NCBI GenBank assembly: GCA_905216045.1
Contig: CAJMSL010000069.1
Span: 1 to 9,650, forward strand
Direction of reading: 5' to 3'
Length of the DNA: 9,650 nt
DNA from: an uncultured bacterium
GTDB taxonomy: Bacteria; Actinomycetota; Coriobacteriia; Coriobacteriales; Coriobacteriaceae
How positions within the stretch are numbered: the stretch's first letter is position 1; the number at the start of each line of letters is the position of its first letter. Both the position numbers and the translations under genes were made by a program. This document shows, piece by piece, positions 1 through 5,910 of the stretch. The notes under the pieces are model-generated. The model had not been told where the DNA came from, did not search any database, and worked only from the letters and a program-made list of their open reading frames with translations.

Positions 1-46
1 GATTGAACGTCAGATTGCCGCTTAGGGGCGTTTGCAGCGTCGAGCC

Positions 47-74
47 GTTACGCGGTTTGGTAAAACCGCGTAAC
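47..74 (-). terminator. Stem-loop closing the lysA-dapH operon, no T-tract
   Basis: A perfect 12-bp inverted repeat (GTTACGCGGTTT at 47-58, its complement at 63-74) encloses a 4-base loop. It begins two bases after the dapH stop codon. Neither strand has a run of T after the stem, so it is not a textbook intrinsic terminator. It may be a 3'-end stabilising hairpin, a factor-assisted terminator or a repeated intergenic element. The stem is seen directly; its role is inferred from position. Confidence 0.5.
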
Positions 75-76
75 TT

Positions 77-796
77 CTACAGCTGGCGCAGGCCTTCCTC
101 GAGACCGGTCTTGCTGTCGGTCTTCTCGTCGCGCATCTTGATGACGCGGGCGGGGACGCCGGCCACGACGGCGCCGGCGGGGACGTCCTCGACGCACACG
201 GCGCCGGCGGCAACGACAGCGCCCTTGCCCACGCGCACGCCTTCCAGGACCACGGCGTTTGCGCCGATCATGACATCGTCCTCGATGATGACGGGCGTGG
301 CGCTGGCGGGCTCCACAACGCCTGCCAGCACGGTGCCGGCGCCGATGTGGCAGTTCTTGCCCACGGTGGCGCGACCGCCCAGCACGGCGCCCATATCGAT
401 CATGGAACCCTCGCCGATAACGGAGCCGATGTTGATGATGGCGCCCATCATGATGACGGCACGGTCGCCGATCTCGACGCGGTCGCGGATGATCGCGCCC
501 GGCTCGATGCGGGCGTTGATGCCCTTAAGGTCGAGCATGGGCACGGCGGAGTTGCGGCAATCGTTTTCAACGTCGTAGTAATCGATGGAATCGGCATTGG
601 CATCGAGGATGGCCTTAAGCTCATCCCAGTCGCCAAAGACGGTCTTGCCACGACGACCGCCGTAGACATGTGCGTTGTCCCAGGCAACCTTCATGCCCGG
701 CTTCTCGCGCACGTACAGCTTGACGGGCGTCTTTTTGGGCGCGGTGGCGATGTAGTTGATAATCTCCTGTGCATCCATCTCGGCTGCGTTGCTCAT
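77..796 (-). CDS. dapH: 2,3,4,5-tetrahydropyridine-2,6-dicarboxylate N-acetyltransferase (DapH)
   Basis: The enzyme transfers an acetyl group from acetyl-CoA to tetrahydrodipicolinate, the first step of the N-acetyl branch of cytoplasmic DAP/lysine synthesis. The 239-residue length fits DapH (about 235-240), not the longer succinyl-type DapD. Residues 1-85 form the DapH-type N-terminal domain (DAQEIINYI, TPVKLYV). Residues about 90-205 are a left-handed beta-helix of hexapeptide repeats, including LDLKGINARIEPGAIIRD and GAIINIGSVIGEGSMIDMGA. The C-terminal tail is charged. The ATG at 796 has an AGGAG site 8 bases upstream, which supports this start. It is the last gene of the operon, 39 bases after dapB. 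The M20D deacetylase encoded divergently from this operon supplies the matching deacetylation step, which supports acetyl rather than succinyl chemistry. Confidence 0.95.
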   Translation of the reverse strand: MSNAAEMDAQEIINYIATAPKKTPVKLYVREKPGMKVAWDNAHVYGGRRGKTVFGDWDELKAILDANADSIDYYDVENDCRNSAVPMLDLKGINARIEPGAIIRDRVEIGDRAVIMMGAIINIGSVIGEGSMIDMGAVLGGRATVGKNCHIGAGTVLAGVVEPASATPVIIEDDVMIGANAVVLEGVRVGKGAVVAAGAVCVEDVPAGAVVAGVPARVIKMRDEKTDSKTGLEEGLRQL

Positions 797-835
797 TTGC
801 TATCTCTCCTTTGGGTGGATTCGGTTGATACCCGG

Positions 836-1576
836 TTAGGCAAACATGACCTTGTCGAACGTATAGAAGCCGGGGTCGCGGGTGACGAGCTTCTGCGCGG
901 CTGCCAAGGCGCCGTTGACAAAGATCTGACGGCTCGTGGCGCGGTGGGTGAGCGTGACTTCCTCGTCCTGGCCAAAGAAACTCACCTCGTGCACGCCGGC
1001 GACGGTGCCCCCGCGCAGCGAGTGCATGCCGATCTCCTTGGGGTCACGCGCGCCGCACATGCCCTCGCGGCCATAGACGGGGTGGTAGCCTGCCTCGGGC
1101 TCGGCCTCGACGACGGCATCGAGCAGTAGCTTGGCAGTGCCGCTGGGGGCGTCGACCTTTTGATTGTGGTGAGTCTCGACAATCTCGCAGTCAAAGCCGG
1201 GCAGCTCACGCGTGGCCTGGGCCACTAGATGACGCAGGGCTGCGATGCCGATGGAGTAATTGCCCGAGTGCATAACGCGGGTGTTCTGGCCCAGCTCACG
1301 CAGGCGGTCCATCTGCTCGGGCGTATAGCCCGTGGTGCCCGAGACCAACGCGGCGCCCGTGCGCTCGACATAGGCGACGACGGCATCGAAGGTCACGACG
1401 TTCGAGAAGTCGATGATAACGTCGGCCGCCGGGGCGCTCTCGAGCTCGGACAGATCAAAACCGATCTGGGCGACGATATCAAAAACGGGCTGCCCGCCGG
1501 CGTCGACAATGCCTTCGGCGGTAGTGCGGATGAGCGAGCCCATGCGGCCCGTTCCCATAATGACGGTCTTAATCAA
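836..1576 (-). CDS. dapB: 4-hydroxy-tetrahydrodipicolinate reductase (DapB)
   Basis: The enzyme uses NAD(P)H to reduce the DapA product to tetrahydrodipicolinate in the cytoplasm. Visible family marks are the Rossmann loop GTGRMG (residues 8-13), the SGTTG turn (79-83), NYSIGI (106-111), the active-site block ETHHNQKVDAPSGTA (134-148) with His136, His137 and Lys140, and the C-terminal GMHSLRGG / AGVHEVSF segment. At 246 residues it is shorter than the E. coli enzyme (about 273) but all core motifs are present. The chosen start is TTG at 1576. It overlaps the dapA stop by 8 bases and has GGGAG 9 bases upstream, a layout typical of translational coupling. If dapA translation stops early at its nonsense codon, this coupling may be weakened. 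Confidence 0.95.
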   Translation of the reverse strand: MIKTVIMGTGRMGSLIRTTAEGIVDAGGQPVFDIVAQIGFDLSELESAPAADVIIDFSNVVTFDAVVAYVERTGAALVSGTTGYTPEQMDRLRELGQNTRVMHSGNYSIGIAALRHLVAQATRELPGFDCEIVETHHNQKVDAPSGTAKLLLDAVVEAEPEAGYHPVYGREGMCGARDPKEIGMHSLRGGTVAGVHEVSFFGQDEEVTLTHRATSRQIFVNGALAAAQKLVTRDPGFYTFDKVMFA

Positions 1577-2459
1577 GCAGACCAGCTCCCTTCAGAGCAT
1601 CGGTAAGTGCAGCGCGCGTGTCGTCTGCCATGGGGCACAGCGGCATACGGTAGTTTGCCTCGATCATACCCATCTGGGCGAGCGCTTCCTTGACGGGGAT
1701 GGGGTTGACCTCGCTAAAGAGGGCGTTGATGAGCGGCTGACCGGCAATCTGGATATCGCGGGCGCGCTCCACGTCACCGTCCAGATAGGCGCGGCACATG
1801 TCGTGCACGAGCTGCGGCTGAACATCGGCCCACACGCTGATGGTGCCCGAGGCGCCCAGGCTCATGAGCGGTACGGTAAGCGCGTCCTCGCCCGAGTACA
1901 TGCGGAAGTCGTCTGACAGCAGGTGGGCGATCTTGGCCGCGTAGGCGACGTTGCCCGAGGCTTCCTTAATACCCATGATGTTGGGATGTGCGGCCAGGCG
2001 CTCCACATTGCGCTCGCTGATACCGCAGCCGCAGCGGCCGGGGATGTTGTACAGGATGCAGGGGATGTCCACGGCGTCGGCCACGGTCTTAAAGTGCTGG
2101 TTGATGCCCTCTTCGTTAGACTTGTTTTAGTAGGGGGTAATGAGCAGCAGACCGTCGGCGCCCAGGCCCTGATAGGTGAGCGACTTGGTGAGCATGGTCT
2201 GCGTGGAGTTGGAGCCCGAGCCGGCAATGACGGGGACGCGTCCTGCAACATGCTTGACCACGGCGGCGACGACGGAGTTGTCCTCGTCGTCGGTCATCGT
2301 GGCGCTCTCGCCGGTGGTGCCCAGGGTGAGGATGGCGTCGGTGCCGTTTTGCAGGTGGAAATCGATAAGGCGCTCGAGTGCGTCAAAGTCGACACTGCCA
2401 TCCTTTTTAAACGGCGTGACGAGGGCGACGATTGAGCCCTCGAGATTGCGGATGTCCAT
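1569..2459 (-). pseudogene. dapA: 4-hydroxy-tetrahydrodipicolinate synthase (DapA), interrupted by one in-frame TAA
   Basis: DapA condenses pyruvate with aspartate semialdehyde, the entry to DAP and lysine synthesis. The reading frame would give about 296 residues, normal for the family, but codon 111 is TAA (2129-2127). Before it lie IVALVTPFKKDGSVDF, LGTTGESATM and AGSGSNST. After it, in the same frame with no other lesion, lie NKSNEEGINQHFK, CILYNIPGRCG (substrate-binding Tyr and Arg), GIKEASGN (Schiff-base Lys) and YSGEDALTVPLMSLGASG. The expected motif is TPYYNK, so TAA replaces the second Tyr, equivalent to E. coli Tyr107 of the proton relay. TAC or TAT to TAA is a single substitution. 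The ATG at 2459 has AAGGAG 6 bases upstream. The frame is also continuous with lysA. It may be a real nonsense mutation, a sequencing error, or two polypeptides that assemble; the sequence alone cannot decide. Confidence 0.85.
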
Positions 2460-3878
2460 GTTCTTCTCCTTCGCGTCCGCGATCTGGATGCGTTTGTTCC
2501 ATTGGGCGGCGACTGCCAGGCGCTCGTCTTGGGCGCGACGGCGGGCACTTTCGGCGCGCGACTTGGCCAGCAGCTCTCGGCCGCTCGGTAGCACGTCGAG
2601 CGTGGCAAAGTAATCGCCCGGGCGCTCGGCGCGGCGGATAAGGTCGGCCGAGCCGTCGGGGCGCAGCAGCACCTCGGCGGAGCGCAGGCGGCCGTTGTAG
2701 TTGTAGCCCATAGAGTGGCCATGCGCGCCGGTGTTGTGAATCACGAGCAGGTCGCCCATGTCGATATGCGGAAGCTCGCGGTCGATGGCGAACTTGTCAT
2801 TGTTCTCGCACAGATTGCCCGTGATGTCGTAGGTGTCCGTGACGGGCGCTGTGGTCTTGTCGTCGCCACCCGGCTGGCCCATCACCGTAATGTGGTGGTA
2901 GGCGCCATACATGGCAGGACGAATCAGATCGACGGCGCTTGCGTCCACGCCGATATAGTCCTTGTAGATCTGCTTCTCGTGGATGGCCTTGATGACCAGG
3001 CAGCCGTAGGGGCCCATCATAAAGCGGCCCATCTCAGTGCAGATGGCCACATCGCCCATGCCGGCGGGAACCAGGATCTCGTCGTATGCCGCGTGTACTC
3101 CCTCGCCGATGGCGCGAATGTTGTTGGCCTGCTGCTCGGGCAGGTAGGGGATGCCGACGCCGCCGGACAGATTGATGAAGGCGACGTGTGCGCCGGTCTC
3201 GCGCTCCAGGCGTACGGCAAGCTCAAAGAGGATACGCGCGAGCTTGGGGTAGTAGTCGTTGGTGACGGTGTTGCTGGCAAGGACTGCGTGGATGCCAAAG
3301 TCCTCGGCACCCTTGGCCTTGAGCATGCGGAAGGCCTCGAAGAGCTGCTCGGTGGTCATGCCATATTTGGAGTCGCCCGGGTTGTCCATGATGCCGTTGG
3401 AGAGCTGGAACAGGCCGCCTGGATTAAAGCGGCAGCTGACCGTCTTGGGGATGGGCCCCGCAACACGCTCAAAGAACTCAATGTGGCTGATGTCGTCAAA
3501 GTTGACGATGGCACCCAGCTTGTCGGCGAGCTCAAAGTCGGCAGCCGGCGTGTCGTTGGACGAGAACATGATGTCGTGTCCCGTGATACCCAGTGAGCGG
3601 GCGATCATGAGTTCGGTATAGCTCGAGCAATCGCAGCCGCAGCCGTATTCGTTGAGAATGGAGATGAGCGCCGGGTTGGGGTTGGCCTTGACGGCAAAGT
3701 ATTCCTTAAAGCCCGGGTTCCATGCAAAGGCGTCGCGCACTTCTTGCATGTTGCGGCGGATGCCCGCCTCGTCGTATAGATGAAACGGCGTGGGGAACTG
3801 CTCGACGATATGCTCGAGTGTCTCCTTGTCCACAAACGGCTGCTTGGCCGCATATGCCTCATTGGGGGTCAATGCCAT
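2127..3878 (-). CDS. lysA: Diaminopimelate decarboxylase (LysA), reading in frame into the first part of DapA
   Basis: LysA is a PLP enzyme that decarboxylates meso-DAP to L-lysine. Residues 1 to about 430 are the decarboxylase. FAVKANPNP carries the PLP lysine Lys64, INLSGGVGIPY (235-245) is the glycine loop, TEMGRF corresponds to the EPGR motif, and LIRPAMYGAYH (318-328), GNLCENNDKFAIDRELP with Cys357, and NTGAHGHSMGYNYN with Tyr394 close the active site. The usual HIGSQ motif reads HAVLAS here, a mark of a divergent LysA subfamily. No stop follows the family's normal end (DYFATLD). A charged helical tail (about 430-473) leads in frame into Met474, the dapA start, and the frame ends at the dapA nonsense codon, giving 583 residues. 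The ATG at 3878 has GAGG 10 bases upstream, inside the riboswitch expression platform. The actual C-terminus in the cell is uncertain. Confidence 0.9.
   Translation of the reverse strand: MALTPNEAYAAKQPFVDKETLEHIVEQFPTPFHLYDEAGIRRNMQEVRDAFAWNPGFKEYFAVKANPNPALISILNEYGCGCDCSSYTELMIARSLGITGHDIMFSSNDTPAADFELADKLGAIVNFDDISHIEFFERVAGPIPKTVSCRFNPGGLFQLSNGIMDNPGDSKYGMTTEQLFEAFRMLKAKGAEDFGIHAVLASNTVTNDYYPKLARILFELAVRLERETGAHVAFINLSGGVGIPYLPEQQANNIRAIGEGVHAAYDEILVPAGMGDVAICTEMGRFMMGPYGCLVIKAIHEKQIYKDYIGVDASAVDLIRPAMYGAYHHITVMGQPGGDDKTTAPVTDTYDITGNLCENNDKFAIDRELPHIDMGDLLVIHNTGAHGHSMGYNYNGRLRSAEVLLRPDGSADLIRRAERPGDYFATLDVLPSGRELLAKSRAESARRRAQDERLAVAAQWNKRIQIADAKEKNMDIRNLEGSIVALVTPFKKDGSVDFDALERLIDFHLQNGTDAILTLGTTGESATMTDDEDNSVVAAVVKHVAGRVPVIAGSGSNSTQTMLTKSLTYQGLGADGLLLITPY
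2466..2471 (-). promoter_or_regulatory. Internal ribosome binding site for dapA within the lysA frame
   Basis: AAGGAG lies 6 bases before the dapA ATG (2459) on the minus strand and inside the open lysA frame. A strong, well-spaced site here shows that dapA can be initiated separately despite the missing lysA stop. Two products, a fusion and a free DapA fragment, are therefore possible. Confidence 0.7.
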
Positions 3879-3888
3879 GTCCCGTAAA

Positions 3889-3956
3889 CCTCGCTATCCA
3901 GACGGCGCCATCTGCGCATCGAATCCGCATAGCGTGGACCCAATGTCCGGATAGCG
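3889..3956 (-). promoter_or_regulatory. Riboswitch expression platform with competing pairings around the lysA ribosome binding site
   Basis: GGATAGCG (3899-3892) is a perfect complement of CGCTATCC (3956-3949), the 3' strand of aptamer stem P1. The overlapping ATAGCGAGG (3897-3889), which contains the likely lysA Shine-Dalgarno GAGG, can instead pair with CCACGCTAT (3937-3929) with one mismatch. The two pairings are mutually exclusive. In the lysine-bound state P1 holds its own strand and the second pairing can hide GAGG. In the free state the first pairing leaves GAGG open. The complementarity is seen; the switching model is inference. Confidence 0.6.
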
Positions 3957-4106
3957 CTCCCGCATTGCTGCAGACAGTCCTGTGGGTGTTTCCCACAGGC
4001 CCACCAGGTTGTTCGTGCCCGAAAAGCCCAGTTCGGCGGGTTTCGCCTCCCCACGGGGTCAAAGCCTGCCGGCTCGCCCGCGGTTCTTCGTGCCCGCGCC
4101 TCTATC
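3950..4106 (-). ncRNA. Lysine riboswitch aptamer (L box)
   Basis: Read on the minus strand, the region opens with GATAGAGGCGCG and closes with GGGAGCGCTATC. GATAG and CTATC pair as the P1 stem. Between them are the conserved GCCGAA (4037-4032), a perfect 8-bp hairpin CCTGTGGG/CCCACAGG (3999-3992 with 3986-3979), then GACTGTC and a short hairpin CTGCA-GCAA-TGCGG. Order, spacing and invariant segments match the known lysine riboswitch as found before B. subtilis lysC. It lies directly upstream of lysA and the dap genes, the expected target: lysine binding should lower operon expression. No U-tract terminator follows, so control is probably at translation. Confidence 0.9.
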
Positions 4107-4108
4107 AA

Positions 4109-4127
4109 GTGGTAACGACCCTACCAC
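4109..4127 (-). repeat. Short inverted repeat just upstream of the lysine aptamer
   Basis: GTGGTA (4127-4122) and TACCAC (4114-4109) form a perfect 6-bp dyad around a 7-base spacer, ending two bases before the aptamer. It could be an operator or lie in the untranscribed promoter region. I found no convincing minus-strand promoter hexamers here, so the transcription start is unknown. Confidence 0.35.
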
Positions 4128-4134
4128 GTTGCAC

Positions 4135-4163
4135 TTTACCAAACAAGAGTATTCGTATATAAC
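4135..4163 (+). promoter_or_regulatory. Probable promoter of the M20D deacetylase gene
   Basis: TTTACC (4135-4140) and TATAAC (4158-4163) are separated by 17 bases. The second hexamer matches the sigma-A -10 consensus at five of six positions. Transcription would start near 4170 and give a leader of about 85 bases. It lies back to back with the lysine operon leader, so both units share this 300-bp control region, but only the operon strand carries a lysine aptamer. Confidence 0.5.
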
Positions 4164-4255
4164 GTTTAAAAAATGCAGGGATATGCTGGAAACATGTGCG
4201 CCACAATCCTGTATCACAATAAGTTGCACAGATGTGCCTCACGAAGGGATCCTCT

Positions 4256-5443
4256 ATGACCGAGCTCCAAGAACTCCGTCGCTATCGCCGCGATCTCCAT
4301 CGCATTCCGGAGCTCGATTTCGATCTTCCGCAAACCATTGCCTATATCGAGGGCGTGTTGGCACCGCTTACCTGCGAAGTGACCCATCCGTGCCCCAGCT
4401 GCGTCTGTGCTTTCTTTGACGCCGGCGTTGATGCCGCGCATGCCACGGCGATTCGCGCCGATATGGATGCGCTGCCCATCGCGGAGGCGACGGGAGCGGC
4501 CTTTGCCTCGACCCATCCCGGCAAGATGCACGCTTGCGGACATGACGGACACATGGCCATGGCGCTTGCCGCCGCGACGTATGTCGACCGTACGATTCGC
4601 GAACAGCCGGGCGCCATTAGGCGCAACGTTCTCTTTGTGTTCCAGCCGGCCGAGGAAACGACCGGTGGTGCCAAGACGGTATGCGAGAGTGGTGTGTTCG
4701 AGCGTTACGGGGCGGATCGCATCTTCGGCTTCCACGTGTGGCCCGATCTGCCCGCCGGCACGTTGGCGAGCTGCCCCGGTCCGCTGCTGGCGCGTTCGAG
4801 CGAGACGCATATCCATATTCACGGTACGAGCATCCACATCGCTAAGACCTATGGTGTGCCGGTTGGGGAGTCGCACGATGCCGCGTTGGCGGCAGCGAAG
4901 TTTTTGGTTGCCGAGCGCGAGCTGATGGACGAGCTGGGCACCGACGAGCCCTGTATCGGTAAGTTTGGTCTGCTGCAGGCAGGCACCGTCTGCAATGCGG
5001 TGGCGGGGGAGGCCCATGTGGCCGGCAGCTTGCGTGTGTTTACGGACGGCATGTTCGACCGTGCACGCGAGGGTGTGCGCCGCGTGCTTGATGGGGCGTG
5101 CGCGGCAACGGGCTGCACGTACGATCTCGACTTTGCCGAGGGCTATCCGCCGGTCGACAACGACCCCGAGTTGTTTGCTCGAATCGCGCCTGCTCTGCCC
5201 GAGTTACGGCTCGTGGACGAGCCGCTGCTGATTGCCGAGGATTTCGCGTTCTATCAGCGCCATCTGCCGGGCGTGTTTTTCCTGCTGGGCACGGGTATGC
5301 CAGAGGACCAAGACAACCCGAGTGATTCGGATGGCTGCCCCGTCTATGCCACAAGCGCTCTGCATACCGATAGCATGCTCTTCGACGAGGAAATCCTGCT
5401 CAAAGGCCTCGATGTCTACAAACGATTGCTTGACTTGGAGTGA
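4256..5443 (+). CDS. M20D-family amidohydrolase, probable N-acetyldiaminopimelate deacetylase
   Basis: This 395-residue protein is a zinc-type peptidase M20D. The metal-binding set is visible: MHACGHDGHM (Cys94, His96), FQPAEE (Glu133/134), GFHVWP (His160) and ATSALHTDSM (His370). ADMDALPI and GKMHACGHD are classic for the family. The lid/dimer domain is about residues 182-290 and contains an HIAK variant in place of the more common HAxxPH. The family also covers hippurate and indole-acetyl-amino-acid hydrolases. The best call is N-acetyl-L,L-DAP deacetylase because it sits back to back with the operon carrying dapH and would remove the acetyl group DapH adds. The start is the ATG at 4256, with AAGGGA 6-7 bases upstream; an in-frame ATG at 4232 is less well placed. 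Family assignment is firm, substrate is inferred from context. Confidence 0.82.
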   Translation: MTELQELRRYRRDLHRIPELDFDLPQTIAYIEGVLAPLTCEVTHPCPSCVCAFFDAGVDAAHATAIRADMDALPIAEATGAAFASTHPGKMHACGHDGHMAMALAAATYVDRTIREQPGAIRRNVLFVFQPAEETTGGAKTVCESGVFERYGADRIFGFHVWPDLPAGTLASCPGPLLARSSETHIHIHGTSIHIAKTYGVPVGESHDAALAAAKFLVAERELMDELGTDEPCIGKFGLLQAGTVCNAVAGEAHVAGSLRVFTDGMFDRAREGVRRVLDGACAATGCTYDLDFAEGYPPVDNDPELFARIAPALPELRLVDEPLLIAEDFAFYQRHLPGVFFLLGTGMPEDQDNPSDSDGCPVYATSALHTDSMLFDEEILLKGLDVYKRLLDLE

Positions 5444-5479
5444 TGATGAGGCGCCGACAGACTGCCGTGTATAGTCCTG

Positions 5480-5746
5480 GTGCTGCTTCCGGTTATTGCT
5501 GCGAGCATTGGCGTGATGTTTGCGCTTGCCGGGTTGGCAGCAGCGGCACTCGTGCTGTTGATTGTGGCTATTGGCGTGACGATTTGGCTCTGCCGCAATC
5601 GCGAGCAACGCCGTGCCGACGGTAAAACCAATGTCGGCTGGGTCGTCTTTCTGATCATTGCGTACCTGCTGAGTGCCAGCTACCTTGTTTTCTTTGTCCT
5701 GTTGATGATCAGTGCCTTTACCGGGGAATCCGTCACGGTGGGTTGA
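5480..5746 (+). CDS. Small membrane protein of unknown function, start uncertain
   Basis: I do not recognise this 88-residue protein. Residues 3-37 are continuously hydrophobic (one long or two tightly packed segments), followed by a basic loop with NREQRR (40-45) and a second segment at about 53-80. The basic loop predicts a cytoplasmic turn with both ends outside. The GTG start at 5480 has no visible ribosome binding site. The frame is open back to 5450, and a CTG at 5462 lies 10 bases after GAGG. It starts 36 bases after the deacetylase gene on the same strand, so it is probably co-transcribed. No enzymatic motif is visible. Confidence 0.6.
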   Translation: MLLPVIAASIGVMFALAGLAAAALVLLIVAIGVTIWLCRNREQRRADGKTNVGWVVFLIIAYLLSASYLVFFVLLMISAFTGESVTVG

Positions 5747-5822
5747 TGCACTGCCAGCAGACGGTCGCGCGCAGTGCGTTTGCTCGGCGTTTGGATAACT
5801 GCATTGGTCGTTTACCGCAGCC

Positions 5823-5837
5823 TTAGCTCTCAGCTAA
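5823..5837 (+). promoter_or_regulatory. 15-bp dyad in the region upstream of the FxLYD gene
   Basis: TTAGCT and AGCTAA form a perfect 6-bp inverted repeat around CTC. It lies about 15 bases before the long leader stem. A TTTACC sits upstream but no good -10 hexamer could be fixed, so the promoter of this cluster remains unassigned. The dyad is a candidate operator only. Confidence 0.3.
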
Positions 5838-5851
5838 TGAATTCAAGTTCA

Positions 5852-5905
5852 ATCCTTTCTACGATGTGCTGTATGCCGGCGTGGTAGCCGGATCGTAGGA
5901 AGGAT
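5852..5905 (+). promoter_or_regulatory. Leader stem-loop that buries the Shine-Dalgarno of the FxLYD gene
   Basis: Bases 5852-5865 (ATCCTTTCTACGAT) pair with 5892-5905 (ATCGTAGGAAGGAT) over 14 consecutive base pairs with one G-U wobble. Within the loop CCGGC (5876-5880) and GCCGG (5887-5891) form a second stem that stacks directly on the first, leaving a 10-base bulge (5866-5875). The right arm holds AGGAAGG (5897-5903), the ribosome binding site 7 bases before the ATG at 5911. No T-run follows, so this is not an intrinsic terminator. It is built to block translation initiation until opened by temperature, a ligand, a protein or upstream translation. Pairing is seen; function is inferred. Confidence 0.6.
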
Positions 5906-5910
5906 GAATA

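Noticed and set aside
347..1129. Open frame of about 260 codons antisense to dapH and dapB
   Set aside because: Low-complexity His/Asp/Gly/Val translation typical of an antisense shadow; it spans two real genes and their gap.
2715..3596. Long open frame of about 293 codons antisense to lysA
   Set aside because: It is a mirror of the GC-rich codon pattern of lysA: Val/Ala/Gly/Asp-rich, no recognisable domain, and lysA itself is unambiguous.
3859..4108. Minus-strand open frames covering the lysA leader
   Set aside because: They coincide with the lysine aptamer and its expression platform; the RNA structure explains the conservation better than a leader peptide.
4342..5118. Minus-strand open frames inside the deacetylase gene
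   Set aside because: Arg/Ser/Pro-rich shadows of a clearly conserved M20D coding sequence.
5875..5892. CCGGC/GCCGG hairpin as an intrinsic terminator before the FxLYD gene
   Set aside because: No T-run follows, and it is nested in the longer stem that includes the ribosome binding site and ends next to the start codon.
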